A stretch of DNA of 64,000 nt from assembly GCA_963816725.1 (NCBI GenBank), contig CAWFMC010000023.1:34006-98005 (forward strand), read 5' to 3'. The translations under genes and the position numbers were made by a program. Position 1 is the stretch's first letter. Each line of letters begins with the position of its first letter. Shown here in pieces: positions 1 through 9,627 of this stretch. The notes under the pieces are model-generated. The model was not told the DNA's origin. It ran no database searches and saw only the letters and a program-made list of their open reading frames with translations. This DNA is from CAVSUB01 sp963816725 (lineage in GTDB: Bacteria > Acidobacteriota > Vicinamibacteria > Vicinamibacterales > 2-12-FULL-66-21).

Positions 1-443
1 CGCACCCGGCCCCACACGTCCGCCTCGTACGAAACGTCGACCGGCAGCAGGAAATCTTCGACGTGCCCGCTCCTGGACGCCTGGGCGCGTGTGTTCGAGG
101 CATTGCTCGCGGAGATCGACGGGTTGACGCCGACCTGCGGGTAGAGGTCCGCGCGATTGATGCCGATCGCCGCGCGCGCCTGGAGGAACTGGGCCTGCGC
201 CTGCTTGAGCGTCTCGCTCGAGACCTCGATGCGCTCCTCGAGGGCGTTCAGCTGCGAATCGCCGTAGATCTCCCACCACTTGCCGCGCAGCTGCCGATCC
301 GCCGGCTGGGCCGTCTTCCAGTCCGCGTTCTCCTTGAACGCCGCCGGCGCCTCGGCCGGCGCGGGCACGACATACGGCGGACGGCGGGAGCCGCACGCCG
401 ACGCGACACACAGCACCACTAGGCTGCAGAGCAGCCGCCTCAC
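1..443 (-). CDS. NodT-family efflux outer membrane lipoprotein, N-terminal part (runs off window)
   Basis: Reading leftwards from a GTG at 443, the product begins with a short signal sequence ending in VASAC (Cys17), a likely lipobox, followed by a PPYVVPAP-type segment and a KWWEIYGDSQLNALEERI stretch. These are typical of the TolC-like outer-membrane factor of RND pumps, which forms the trimeric exit duct. About 147 codons are in the window and the C-terminus is missing. The GTG overlaps the TGA of the adaptor gene as GTGA, so translation is probably coupled and this is the third gene of the permease-adaptor-duct operon. Family assignment is firm; substrate is unknown. Confidence 0.85.
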   Translation of the reverse strand, partial: MRRLLCSLVVLCVASACGSRRPPYVVPAPAEAPAAFKENADWKTAQPADRQLRGKWWEIYGDSQLNALEERIEVSSETLKQAQAQFLQARAAIGINRADLYPQVGVNPSISASNASNTRAQASRSGHVEDFLLPVDVSYEADVWGRV

Positions 444-1609
444 GGCTGCGCCCCGTTGTCACCCGGCGCGGCCACGCGCACCGCCTGGCCGGCGAGCAGC
501 GCATCGGGAGGATTGATCACGACCTGCTCGTTGCCGGTCAGGCCCGAGACGACTTCCACGGTGGTCCCGAAATCGCGCCCGAGCGTGACCGCCTGCATCA
601 CCACGTGTCCGCCCTGGACGGTCGCGACCTGCATGCCCTCAGCGCGGAAGACTAACGTGTTCACCGGCAGCCGGAAGGAGGACGCGCCCGGCGGCAGCTG
701 GATCCGCACTTCCGCGTACGCGCCCGGCAGCAGCTCGCCCTTCGGGTTGTCGACGTCGACTTCGGTCAACAGCGTCCGCGACGTCACGTCGATCGCCTCG
801 GCGGTCCGCGCGATCTTCCCGGTAAAAGTGCGGCCGGGGAACTCCCGCAGCGTCACCGTCGCATCGAGCCCGGTACGCGCCGACTGCGAGTAGACCTGCG
901 GCACGCTGACGAACACCCGCATGCGATCGGTGGCCGCGACGTGGAACAGTTCCTTGGCCCCGTTCCCCGAATCGATCAGCGCTCCGATGTCGGTGTTGCG
1001 GGCGGTGATCACGCCGTCGAACGGCGCGTAGATCCGGCTGAAGCCCTGGAGCTGCTGCAGCCGGCTGACGTTGGCCTTCGCCGACAGGACCTCCGCCGTC
1101 CGCGCCTCGAAGCCGCCGACCGCGTTGTCCAGGTCCTGGCGCGACACCGACTCCGACTTGATCAGATCCTGGTAGCGTTCAGCCGTCGTCTTGGCCAGTT
1201 TGGCGTTGGCTTCGGCGGTCACCAGGTCGGCGCGTGACTGCTGGAGCTGCTGATCGATCTCCGGCGTGTCGATCTCGGCGAGCAGCTGGCCGCGCTTCAC
1301 CCGCGATCCGAGGTCGGCGTAGCGCTTCCGCAGGTAGCCATTCGTACGGGCGTAGATCGCCGCGTCGGTGAAGGGCTGGATCGTGCCGGGCAGGGTGATC
1401 GACTGGTCGGCCTTGCCGCGTTCGGGCCTCGTCACCGAGACGGTGACGACCGCGAGCTCGTCGGTCTCGCGCGTGACCGTCTTCAGCGCGTTCCGCCGCG
1501 AGACGAGCCCCCACCCGGCAGTCCCCAGCGCCGCCGCGAGCAGCAGCACCAGGATCACCACCGCGCGCAGGCCGATCCGCGGTCGCGCGGTGCCTCCACC
1601 CTTACTCAT
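440..1609 (-). CDS. RND efflux periplasmic adaptor subunit (HlyD/MFP family)
   Basis: A 389-residue membrane fusion protein linking the inner-membrane pump to the outer-membrane duct. It has an N-terminal membrane anchor (about residues 12-35), a first lipoyl half (TNGYLRKRYADLGSRVKRGQLLAEIDTPE), a coiled-coil hairpin rich in Gln/Ala (about 120-190), the second lipoyl half (IYAPFDGVITARNTDIGALID) and a beta-barrel and membrane-proximal C-terminus (VVSGLTGNEQVVINPPDALL). Its ATG overlaps the end of the permease gene by 8 bases and its stop overlaps the next GTG by 4, so the three genes form a tight operon. The drug or metabolite exported cannot be told from sequence. Confidence 0.93.
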   Translation of the reverse strand: MSKGGGTARPRIGLRAVVILVLLLAAALGTAGWGLVSRRNALKTVTRETDELAVVTVSVTRPERGKADQSITLPGTIQPFTDAAIYARTNGYLRKRYADLGSRVKRGQLLAEIDTPEIDQQLQQSRADLVTAEANAKLAKTTAERYQDLIKSESVSRQDLDNAVGGFEARTAEVLSAKANVSRLQQLQGFSRIYAPFDGVITARNTDIGALIDSGNGAKELFHVAATDRMRVFVSVPQVYSQSARTGLDATVTLREFPGRTFTGKIARTAEAIDVTSRTLLTEVDVDNPKGELLPGAYAEVRIQLPPGASSFRLPVNTLVFRAEGMQVATVQGGHVVMQAVTLGRDFGTTVEVVSGLTGNEQVVINPPDALLAGQAVRVAAPGDNGAQP

Positions 1610-4600
1610 GTCGCTCTCCCACGTCCCCGATCGTGCCGGCCGACGCCTGCCGGTGCCGGCCGTGCAGCAATGCGAAGGTCGCCGGCACGAAGAACAGCGT
1701 CGCGACCGTCGCGACCGTCAGGCCGCCGATCACCGCGCGGCCGAGAGGCGCATTCTGCTCGCCTCCCTCACCGAAACCCAGCGCCATCGGCACCATGCCG
1801 ATGATCATTGCCAGCGCCGTCATCAGCACCGGCCGGAACCGGGAAAAGCCGGCGTCGAGCGCCGCGTCGGCCGCGTTCTGTCCGCGGGCGAGCTCGTCCT
1901 TCGCAAAGCTGACCACCAGGATCGAGTTCGCCGTCGCCACCCCCATGCACATGATCGCTCCGGTCAGGCTGGGGACGCTGAACGTCGTGTGGGTCACGAA
2001 CAGCATCCACACGATGCCCGCCAGCGCCGCCGGCAGCGCCGACACGATGATGAACGGGTCGAGCCACGACTGGAAATTGACGACGATCAGCAGGTAGACC
2101 AGGACGATGGCCAGCACCAGCCCGCCGAGCAGCCCCCGGAACGAGCTGTTCATCGTCTCGATCTGCCCGCGCACGACCAGCTGCGAGCCCTTCGGCAGAT
2201 CCTTGCGCGCGGCCTCGATGATCGGGTCCATCTCGCGCGCGACGCTGCCGAGATCGCGCCCCTGCACCGAGCCGAAGATGTCCACGACCGGCTGCACGTT
2301 GTAGTGCGTGACGACCGCCATCCCCGCCTCGCGGTGGACCGCGGCGAGGTTCTCCAGCAGCTGGGTGCGGCCGCTGCTGCCGCCGCTGACCGGGATGCGC
2401 CCGAGGTCCTCGAGCGAATCGATGCGGTACTGCGGCGTCTGCGTCGCCACCTGGTAGCTGACCCCGGTCGCCGGGTTCAGCCAGAAGCTCGGCGACGTCT
2501 GACCGCTGCCGCTGAGCGTCACCAGCAGGTTGTTGGCGACGTCGCGCTGGGTGTAGCCGGCCTGCGCGGCCAGGGTGCGATCCACGTCGAGCGACAGCGT
2601 CGGCTGGTTCGCCACCTGGTGCACGCGGAGATCGACCATGCCCGGGATCCGGGCCAGCTTCGGGACCAGGGCCGCGGCAAAACGCCGGTTGGCATCCTGG
2701 CTGCGCCCGACGACCTGGACGTCGATCGGCGCCGGCAGCCCGAAGCTCAGAATCTGACTGACGATGTCGGACGGGATGAACGAGAACTGGACGCCGGGAA
2801 ACTCGTTGACCAGGCGGACGCGGAGGTCGTGCATGTAATCCGCGGTCGGGCCGTGATCCTCGCGCCAGCGCCACCATGATGTCCGCGTCGCCGGCGCCGA
2901 TCGGCGCCGAGTTGCTGTAGGACAGGTTCAGGCCGCTGTAGGGCAGGCCGATGTTGTCGATGATCCCGCCCATCTCGTTGTGCGGCACCACTTGGCGGAT
3001 CACGCGTTCGACGCGGTCGCACAGCACCGCCGTCTCCTCGATCCGCGTACCGGTCGGGGCCCGCACGTGCAGCTTGAACTGGCCGCTGTCGACCGCCGGA
3101 AAGAAGTCCTGACCGACGGCGGGCAAGAGCGCGAACGACGCCAGACAGGCCAGCAGGAACACCGTCACGAACAGTCCGCGGCGGCCGATGCATGCCGATA
3201 GTCCGGCCCGGTAGCCATCGCGCAGCCGCAGGAAGCCGCCGTCGATCGCGCGCTGGACCGCGACGAACAGGTTGCGCGGCGGAGTGCCGTGATCGTGCGG
3301 CTGGTGCGCCTTCAGCAGGTACTTCGCCATCGTCGGCACCAGCGTCCGCGAGAGGATGTACGACGCCAGCATGGCGAACACCACCGCCTCCGCCATCGGC
3401 ACGAACAGGTAGCGGGCCACGCCGCTCAGGAAGAACATCGGCACGAAAACGATGCAGATGCAGATGGTCGACACGAACGCCGGCACGGCGATCTGGTCGG
3501 CCCCCTCGAGGATCGCCGGCACAAGATCCTTGCCCTGCTCGAGGTGCGCGTTGATGTTCTCGATCGCCACCGTCGCGTCGTCGACCAGAATTCCGACCGC
3601 GAGGGCGAGGCCGCCGAGCGTCATGATGTTGATCGTCTCGCCGAGGGCGCTGAGCACGATGATCGACGAGAGGATCGACAGCGGGATCGAGACCGCGATG
3701 ATCACCGTGCTGCGCCAGCTGCCCAGGAAGATCAGGATCATCACCGCGGTCAGGCACGCGGCGATGACCGCTTCACGGACGACCCCTTCGATCGAGGCGC
3801 GGACGAACAGCGACTGATCGGCGAGCGGCTTGATCTCGAGCTCCGGCGGCAGCCCGGCGGAGATCCGCGGCAGCTGCTCCTTGACGCGCGAGATGATGTC
3901 GAGGGTCGAGGCCGAGCCGCTCTTGATCACCGACAGCAGCGAGGCGCGCTGGCCGTCGACGCGCACGACGTTGGTCTGCGGCGGCGAGCCGTTGCGGACG
4001 TTGGCGACGTCGCGGATGAAGATCGGGACGCCGTTGACCGTCTTGATCGGCAGATCGTTCAGCTCGGCGACGGTGTCCGGACTGCTGTTCATCCGGACGT
4101 CGTACTCGATGCCGCCGATCTTCGACGTGCCGCCGGGGAGAATCAGGTTCTGCTGGCTGACCGCGTTGACCACGTCGGTCGGCGACAGCCCCTTGGCCTG
4201 GAGCGCGTTGGTATCCAGGTCGACCTGGATCTGCGGCTGCTTGCCGCCATACGCATTCGGGATCGACGCCCCCTGCACCGTCGCCAGCTGGACCCGCAGG
4301 AAGTTGACGCCGAGATCGTAGAGTTGCTGCTCCGACAGGCCCTTGCCGGACAGGGCGAGCTGCAGCACCGGCACGCTCGAGGCGTTGTAGGTGATGACGA
4401 ACGGCGGGTTGATCCCCGGCGGCAGCTGCCGGAGGACGCTCTGCGAGATGGACGAGATCTGGGCGATCGCCGCTTCGACCTTGACCCCGGGCTGGAAGAA
4501 CGTCTTCACGACCGCGACGCCGCGCAGCGAGTTCGACTCGATGTGCTCGACGTCGTTCACGGTCGTGGTCATCGTCCGCTCGAACGGCGTGACGATCCGG

Positions 4601-4782
4601 GACGCCATCTCGTCGGCCGACAATCCGCCGTACGTCCAGACCACGGTGACGACGGGGATGTTGATGTTAGGGAAGATGTCGGTCGGCGTGCGCAGGATCG
4701 TCAGCGGCCCGACGAACAGGATCAGAATCGCCAGGACGATGAACGTATACGGGCGGTTCAGGGCGATGCGGACTATCCACAC
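1602..4782 (-). CDS. RND (AcrB/CzcA-type) efflux permease, interrupted by one frameshift
   Basis: An inner-membrane proton-driven pump of about 1,060 residues. I place the start at a GTG (4782) giving VWIVRIALNRP, because the upstream in-frame extension is not membrane-like. TM1 follows (FIVLAILILFVGPLTILR), then the first porter domain, TM2-6 with GILVDDATVAIENI, a second loop and TM7-12. The reading frame breaks near 2864: residues end in DIMVALA and resume one frame over as EDHGPTADYMHDLRV. Loss of one GC pair from a GCGCG run would explain it, so this may be a sequencing error rather than decay. It is the first gene of the efflux operon. Confidence 0.88.
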
Positions 4783-5008
4783 AGGTGATCTCGGATTGGC
4801 GTGACGGGCGGGCGACGGAACACCGCTAATTCTATCAGCGGCACGGTTCGGTGCTCGCCCACCTCGGCCCAAAACGGGCCGTCGGGCGGACCTCGGACGC
4901 GCGGGCCGATATGGCTGTTACGACACGGACGGACCAGCGTTTACCGCGGGGCGACTGACTTCAGGGCGCTGGGATGTGCCCGCGCGGCCTCACGCCCTCG
5001 TGACGCGG

Positions 5009-6955
5009 CTAGTGCTGCAACGCGGTCCGTGGCAGCGCGAAGGCGACAAGTGAGTCCCCGATCGGCGGACCGATCGGCGTGCCGTGCCCGCCCGCAGCGA
5101 CCACGACATATTGCCGCCCGTCGCGGCCGAGATATGTCATCGGCGTGGACCGGGCGCTCGTCGGGAGCGTACCGGTCCACAGCAGGGCCCCGGTCTTGGC
5201 GTCATAAGCGTAGATCGCCGGCTCGAGCGTGCCGGCGGTGAAGATCACCCCACCGGCGGTGGCAATGGGCCCGCCGAGCGTGATCGATCCGGTCTTCTCG
5301 AGACCCGGGATCGTGCGGGTGCCGGGGAACTGTCCCAACGGCACCTGCCACGCGATCTCGCCGGTCGCGGCGTGAATCGCGGCCAGCGTACCCCACGGAG
5401 GCGGCGTGCAAGGAAGGTGCGTGCCGGGCGCAAGCAGGAACCGCCGCACCGCTCCGTAGCGCGTGGCCGCCTGCGGGTGGTACTCGAACTCGCCGCTCAG
5501 CCGCCCGGCCTGCCGCTCCGCATCGACCCGGTCGCGCGCCACCAGCCGGACTTCGGCGGCGAGGTTGTTGACCGGCATAATCAGCAGGTCGTTGACCCGG
5601 TCGTGTGCGATCCCGCCCCACGCCATGCCCCCGATGTTACCGGGCACGACCAGCGTGCCCGTGAGTGATGGCGGTGTGAACGGCCCCTCCGAGCGCAGCG
5701 TGCGTATCGCGTCGCGGCACCACTGCCGGTCAGCGTCGCTCGCACCCCACGCCTGATCGGCGGTCAACCGAGCCAGCGCGAGTCCCCGCGGCGCGGCTGG
5801 AAACGGCTGCGTCGGCGAGGCCACTTCGCCCGGAACGTCGCTGGCCGGCACCGGCCGCTCTTCCACCGGGATCAGCGGCGTGCCCGTCGCCCGATCGAGG
5901 ATGAACAAGTGACCGGTCTTCGAGGCGACGGCGACCGCCGGCACCGTCCGCCCGTCCTTGCGCCAATCGAACAGCAGCGGCGGCGAGGCCACGTCGTAGT
6001 CCCACAGATCGTGGTGCACGGTCTGGAAGTGCCAGACGCGCGTCCCGGTGTCGGCGCGCAGCGCGACGATCGAGTCGGAGAACTCGTTGTCGCCCAGCCG
6101 CTCGCCTCCGTAGTAGTCGTTGCTCGGGCTGCTCGTCGGCACGAACACGAGATGCCGCGCGGGGTCGGCGACGATGACCGACCACGCGTTGGCGCCTCCG
6201 ACATGTGGCGCACTTCCCTTGCCCCACGTCTCCGCGCCGACGGCGCCGGCGTCCTGGGGCACGGGATCCCAGGTCCATGTCAGCTTGCCCGAGCGCGCGT
6301 CGAACCCGCGCACCTCGCCGCTCGGGTGCGGCTTCGAGGTGCCGTCCGCAATCCCCGAACCCACCACGATGGTGTCGTCGACGATGGCCGGCGGCGAGGT
6401 GACCTCGTAATCGGCGAAGCCGGTGGGCGGGACCCGCAGACCGCGGCGCAGATCGATCGTCCCGCCGTCGCCGAATCCGGCAACCGGGCGGCCGGTGCCG
6501 GCATCGAGCGCGATCAGCCGCGCGTCAACGGTCGCGACGATGATGCGCCGCTCGTTCCCGCGCCGCCATAGCGACACGCCGCGGCTCACGAAGTCGCCGT
6601 AGCCCTTGTCGCGCGGGACCTTCGCGTCGAACACCCACCGCTGCTGTCCGCTGACGGGATCGAGCGCGATGACTTTCCCGAGCGGCGTGCTCAGGTACAA
6701 AACGCCGTCCGCCACGAGTGGCGTGGCCTCGAACGCGGTCGGCCGTCCCTCAGCGGGCGTGAAGGCATCGCCGGTGTGATAGGTCCACGCGACCTCCAAC
6801 GAGCTGACATTGCTCGCCTGGATCTGTTCGAGTGGCGAGAAACGCTCCCCGCCGGGATCGTGGCCGTAGGCTGTCCAATCGCCATCCTGCGCCGCGGTCA
6901 ACAGGGCGACCGTCGCCAGTACCGGTGTAATCAGCCAGGCGCGTCTGCGCATCAC
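5009..6955 (-). CDS. PQQ-dependent dehydrogenase (quinoprotein), soluble, no cytochrome domain
   Basis: A 648-residue exported quinoprotein with a cleavable signal (MMRRRAWLITPVLATVALLTA) followed by the family entry motif WTAYGHDPGGERFSPLEQI. Repeated tryptophan-docking blades of an eight-bladed propeller are visible (VAWTYHTGD, LTWTWDPVP, TRVWHFQTVHHDLWDYD, GEIAWQVPLG, GALLWTGTLP). It would oxidise a sugar or alcohol in the periplasm with pyrroloquinoline quinone and pass electrons to a separate acceptor, since no CXXCH is present. It stands alone, pointing away from the VWA gene. Substrate cannot be assigned; it resembles the membrane-free glucose-dehydrogenase-like group common in Acidobacteria. 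Confidence 0.9.
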   Translation of the reverse strand: MMRRRAWLITPVLATVALLTAAQDGDWTAYGHDPGGERFSPLEQIQASNVSSLEVAWTYHTGDAFTPAEGRPTAFEATPLVADGVLYLSTPLGKVIALDPVSGQQRWVFDAKVPRDKGYGDFVSRGVSLWRRGNERRIIVATVDARLIALDAGTGRPVAGFGDGGTIDLRRGLRVPPTGFADYEVTSPPAIVDDTIVVGSGIADGTSKPHPSGEVRGFDARSGKLTWTWDPVPQDAGAVGAETWGKGSAPHVGGANAWSVIVADPARHLVFVPTSSPSNDYYGGERLGDNEFSDSIVALRADTGTRVWHFQTVHHDLWDYDVASPPLLFDWRKDGRTVPAVAVASKTGHLFILDRATGTPLIPVEERPVPASDVPGEVASPTQPFPAAPRGLALARLTADQAWGASDADRQWCRDAIRTLRSEGPFTPPSLTGTLVVPGNIGGMAWGGIAHDRVNDLLIMPVNNLAAEVRLVARDRVDAERQAGRLSGEFEYHPQAATRYGAVRRFLLAPGTHLPCTPPPWGTLAAIHAATGEIAWQVPLGQFPGTRTIPGLEKTGSITLGGPIATAGGVIFTAGTLEPAIYAYDAKTGALLWTGTLPTSARSTPMTYLGRDGRQYVVVAAGGHGTPIGPPIGDSLVAFALPRTALQH

Positions 6956-7236
6956 CGCAGTCTAACAGTGCGCGTCGCGCCGCAACAGGCTGCGCGCCGT
7001 GTGAGGATCGCAAGCAGCGTTACCGGGCTGGCGCGTGTCGTCGGACGTGCGATCCAGACCGGCAGCGTCGTCGGGGCCGCCCGCAGGGCGGGCCTGAGGC
7101 AGCGGGTCAGCGGCACGACCGGCGTGTTGCCGCGGACCATCCGATTCGGGGAGCACCAGAACGAGCGGCGCCGTGCGAAGATGAGGAGCCTGCCCGCAAC
7201 GGGCGACGAGTTGCCTCCGTCGCTCGGGGACCGACC

Positions 7237-8199
7237 ATGCACAGATCGAAATCGGCTGCCGCCCTGCTTGTCGCCGCCTCCGCCGGCGTGCTCCTGGCCG
7301 CGCAGGAACAGCGTCAGCCGCCGTTCCGCAGCGGCGCGAGGACCGTCGCCGTCTACGCCACGGTGACTGACAAGGACGGACGCCTTGTCCCCGACCTGGG
7401 TCGCGAGATGTTCGACATCCGCGAGGGCGGCAAGCCGCAGCCGCTGACCGTTTTCTCCAACGACGTCCAGCCGATCAGCCTGGTGATGCTGCTCGACCGC
7501 AGCGGCAGCATGCGCGGCAACAATGGCCTCGTGGCCCAGGCCGCGGCCGCGTTCGTCGACCGGCTCGGACCTGGCGACAAGACACGCATCGGCACCTTCG
7601 CCGAACGCATCGAGATCGAGCCGGCGGAGTTCACCGGCGATCGGGCCGTGCTCCACCGCGTTCTGCAGGCCACCGCGGCGGTGACCGGCCCCACGCCGCT
7701 CTGGAACGCCATCGACGAAGCGCTCGAGGCGTTGCACGCGCAGGACGGACGCAAGGTGGTCCTGGTCTTCAGCGACGGCGGCGACTCCCCCGCCGGGGCG
7801 GGCCCCGCCAATCGCAGCTTGTACGACGTCATGCGGCGGGCCCAGCAGGACGACGTGATGATTTACGCGATCGGGCTCCAGACGACTGTGCTGCTCGGCC
7901 GAGGCGGTGGCGGCGTCGGCGGCATGACTGGCGGGATGACGTCGCTGCGCCCGGATCCGGGCCTGGCGCGCATCGCCGACGAGACCGGCGGCGGCTACTT
8001 CGAGCTGACCCGCGGCGACGATCTCTCGTCGACGTTCACCCGGGTCGCCGACGAGCTCCACCACCAGTACGCCCTCGGCTTCGAGCCGCCGCGGCTCGAC
8101 GACAAGATGCACAAGATCGAGGTGCGGGTCAGCCAGAAGGGGGCGAAAGCCCGCGCCCGCACCGAGTACTTCGCCGGGCGTTCAGCTGACAGCCGCTGA
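7237..8199 (+). CDS. VWFA-related exported protein
   Basis: A 320-residue protein with a signal peptide (about residues 1-21, ending near LLAAQEQ) and one von Willebrand A domain. The MIDAS motif DRSGSM lies near residue 88, and the strand GRKVVLVFSDGGDSP supplies the conserved Asp/Gly loop. The C-terminal part (YFELTRGDDLSSTFTRVADELHHQYALGFEP) is characteristic of the acidobacterial VWFA-related family. Such proteins bind metal-dependent partners in the periplasm, but no partner gene sits next to it. A 280-base intergenic region separates it from the divergent PQQ dehydrogenase and presumably carries both promoters. Confidence 0.9.
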   Translation: MHRSKSAAALLVAASAGVLLAAQEQRQPPFRSGARTVAVYATVTDKDGRLVPDLGREMFDIREGGKPQPLTVFSNDVQPISLVMLLDRSGSMRGNNGLVAQAAAAFVDRLGPGDKTRIGTFAERIEIEPAEFTGDRAVLHRVLQATAAVTGPTPLWNAIDEALEALHAQDGRKVVLVFSDGGDSPAGAGPANRSLYDVMRRAQQDDVMIYAIGLQTTVLLGRGGGGVGGMTGGMTSLRPDPGLARIADETGGGYFELTRGDDLSSTFTRVADELHHQYALGFEPPRLDDKMHKIEVRVSQKGAKARARTEYFAGRSADSR

Positions 8200-8294
8200 G
8201 CCGCTCTTCGTGACCCACGAAATGCGGTACTCTTCAACGTATGCCGCGATCGTCACCTCGTGGTGCCGGCTCTCGGCTGGCTGAGGTCACTCGC

Positions 8295-9020
8295 ATGAAC
8301 GACGGGCGCGACCGCACCAGCACCATTCCGATGCCGCCGCGGGAGTTTCAGGCCCTGGTCTGCGGCCCTGACTTCATCCATCTCTTTCACGACGCGGCGC
8401 AGTGGACGATCGCGGTGCTCCATCACGAGCGGATGTGCGGCGCGGACGTGCACCTGCTCGAGGCCGGCTGCGGGTGCGGCCGGGTCGCACGGCATCTCGT
8501 CGCCGAGCCGCTGGCCTCGTACACCGGTTTCGACCGTCACGGCGGGATGATCGCCTATTGTCGCGCCGCGATTCCCGACCCGCGTTTCAGGTTCGATCAC
8601 CTCGCTGTCGAGAGCACCATCGCGTCCGACGACTCGGACGCGGAGGTGAGTCCGGCCGAGGCGTTGCCGTTCCCCTACCCTGCCGTTTCGTTCGATCACG
8701 CGCTGGCGGCAACCGGCTTCACCCAGATGCCGCCGGCAGAGGGAGCGCATTATCTGGCTGAACTCGGGCGGGTCATCCGTCCGGGCGGCAAGGTGCTGCT
8801 CGCCGTCTTCTTCTCGAGCAGTCAGCGCGTCGAGAGCCGCGACAATCACCTCGCCGTCTTCTACGAAGCGGATCGGTTCGAGGCCGATCTGCGGGCATCG
8901 GGATTCGAGGCCCGTGCGACCGGATATTCCTACACGCCAGGGGAATCGTTCCGTCCCGAGCAACGGGAGCCGCGGCAGTATGGCGAGCGCCACAACTGGT
9001 ATGTGCTGACCCGCCGCTAA
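8295..9020 (+). CDS. class I SAM-dependent methyltransferase
   Basis: A cytoplasmic methyltransferase of 241 residues. Motif I is LLEAGCGCGRVARHL, followed by TGFDRHGGMIAYCR (acidic residue binding the SAM ribose) and the post-I segment RVIRPGGKVLLAVFF. An in-frame ATG at 8241 would add 18 residues, but GAGG lies about 8 bases before the ATG at 8295 and nothing comparable precedes 8241, so I prefer 8295. The C-terminus (ATGYSYTPGESFRPEQREPRQYGERHNWYVLTRR) is unremarkable. The methyl acceptor is unknown and there is no operon partner. Confidence 0.82.
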   Translation: MNDGRDRTSTIPMPPREFQALVCGPDFIHLFHDAAQWTIAVLHHERMCGADVHLLEAGCGCGRVARHLVAEPLASYTGFDRHGGMIAYCRAAIPDPRFRFDHLAVESTIASDDSDAEVSPAEALPFPYPAVSFDHALAATGFTQMPPAEGAHYLAELGRVIRPGGKVLLAVFFSSSQRVESRDNHLAVFYEADRFEADLRASGFEARATGYSYTPGESFRPEQREPRQYGERHNWYVLTRR

Positions 9021-9033
9021 CGTCCGCGCCAGG

Positions 9034-9570
9034 CTACCCTTCAGCCCAAGAGATTCCCCGCGTAAAACTCATCGTCGCGTCGGGAATCCCCGATCCCGTG
9101 TCCTGCACGTGCAGCCGGATCCCATCCTCGTGCCGGTCGATGGCCACGCGGATCTCTCCGGCCAGTGTGAACTTGAACGCGTTCGACAGCAGGTTCAGGA
9201 CGACCTTCTCCCACATGTCGCGATCGATGTAGACGGTCTCGTCGTCTACGGGCCGCTCGACCACGAGACGCAGCCCGGCCTCCTCGACGAGCGAACGGAA
9301 CGCACTCGCCAGTTCCGCCGTCTAGCGGCCGATCTCGACCGGCTCGAAGCTGGCTTCGATCCGGCCGGCTTCGAACCGCGAGAAGTCCAGCAGCGCGTTC
9401 ACCAGCTTCTGCAGCCGGAGCGCGTTGCGCTGCATCAGGCGTACGATCGCCCGCACACTTTGCGGCCAGTGGTCCGGAGCACCGACGGCCGTCTGCGTCC
9501 AGTCCGTCGACCGCATCAAGCCGGCGAGCTCGCTGCGGCCGACGAACAGGGTGTCGGACGGTTGCATCAT
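9034..9570 (-). pseudogene. histidine kinase relic with internal deletion and in-frame stop
   Basis: The N-terminal piece (SELAGLMRSTDWTQTAVGAP, then WPQSVRAIVRLM) matches the start of PAS/GAF hybrid kinases, but it runs straight into the end of a HisKA helix (NALRLQKLVNALLDFSRFEAGRI). The whole sensor region and the phospho-acceptor His are therefore missing. An in-frame TAG follows VEIGR near 9322, after which the same frame continues as TAELASAFRSLVEEAGLRL and an HATPase segment with an N box (VVLNLLSNAFKF) and a G1 box (DTGSGIP). The protein then ends prematurely. A deletion, a nonsense codon and C-terminal loss together make function very unlikely. Confidence 0.8.
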
Positions 9571-9627
9571 CAGCCCTGACCAGATCCGGACTCTCGATGG
9601 AGTGGCGAACTCCGTATGGCGGACGGG

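Noticed and set aside
3289..4788. Plus-strand open frame of 499 codons opposite the RND permease
   Set aside because: Arg/Asp/His-rich composition typical of antisense of GC-rich coding DNA; the opposite strand carries clear RND motifs.
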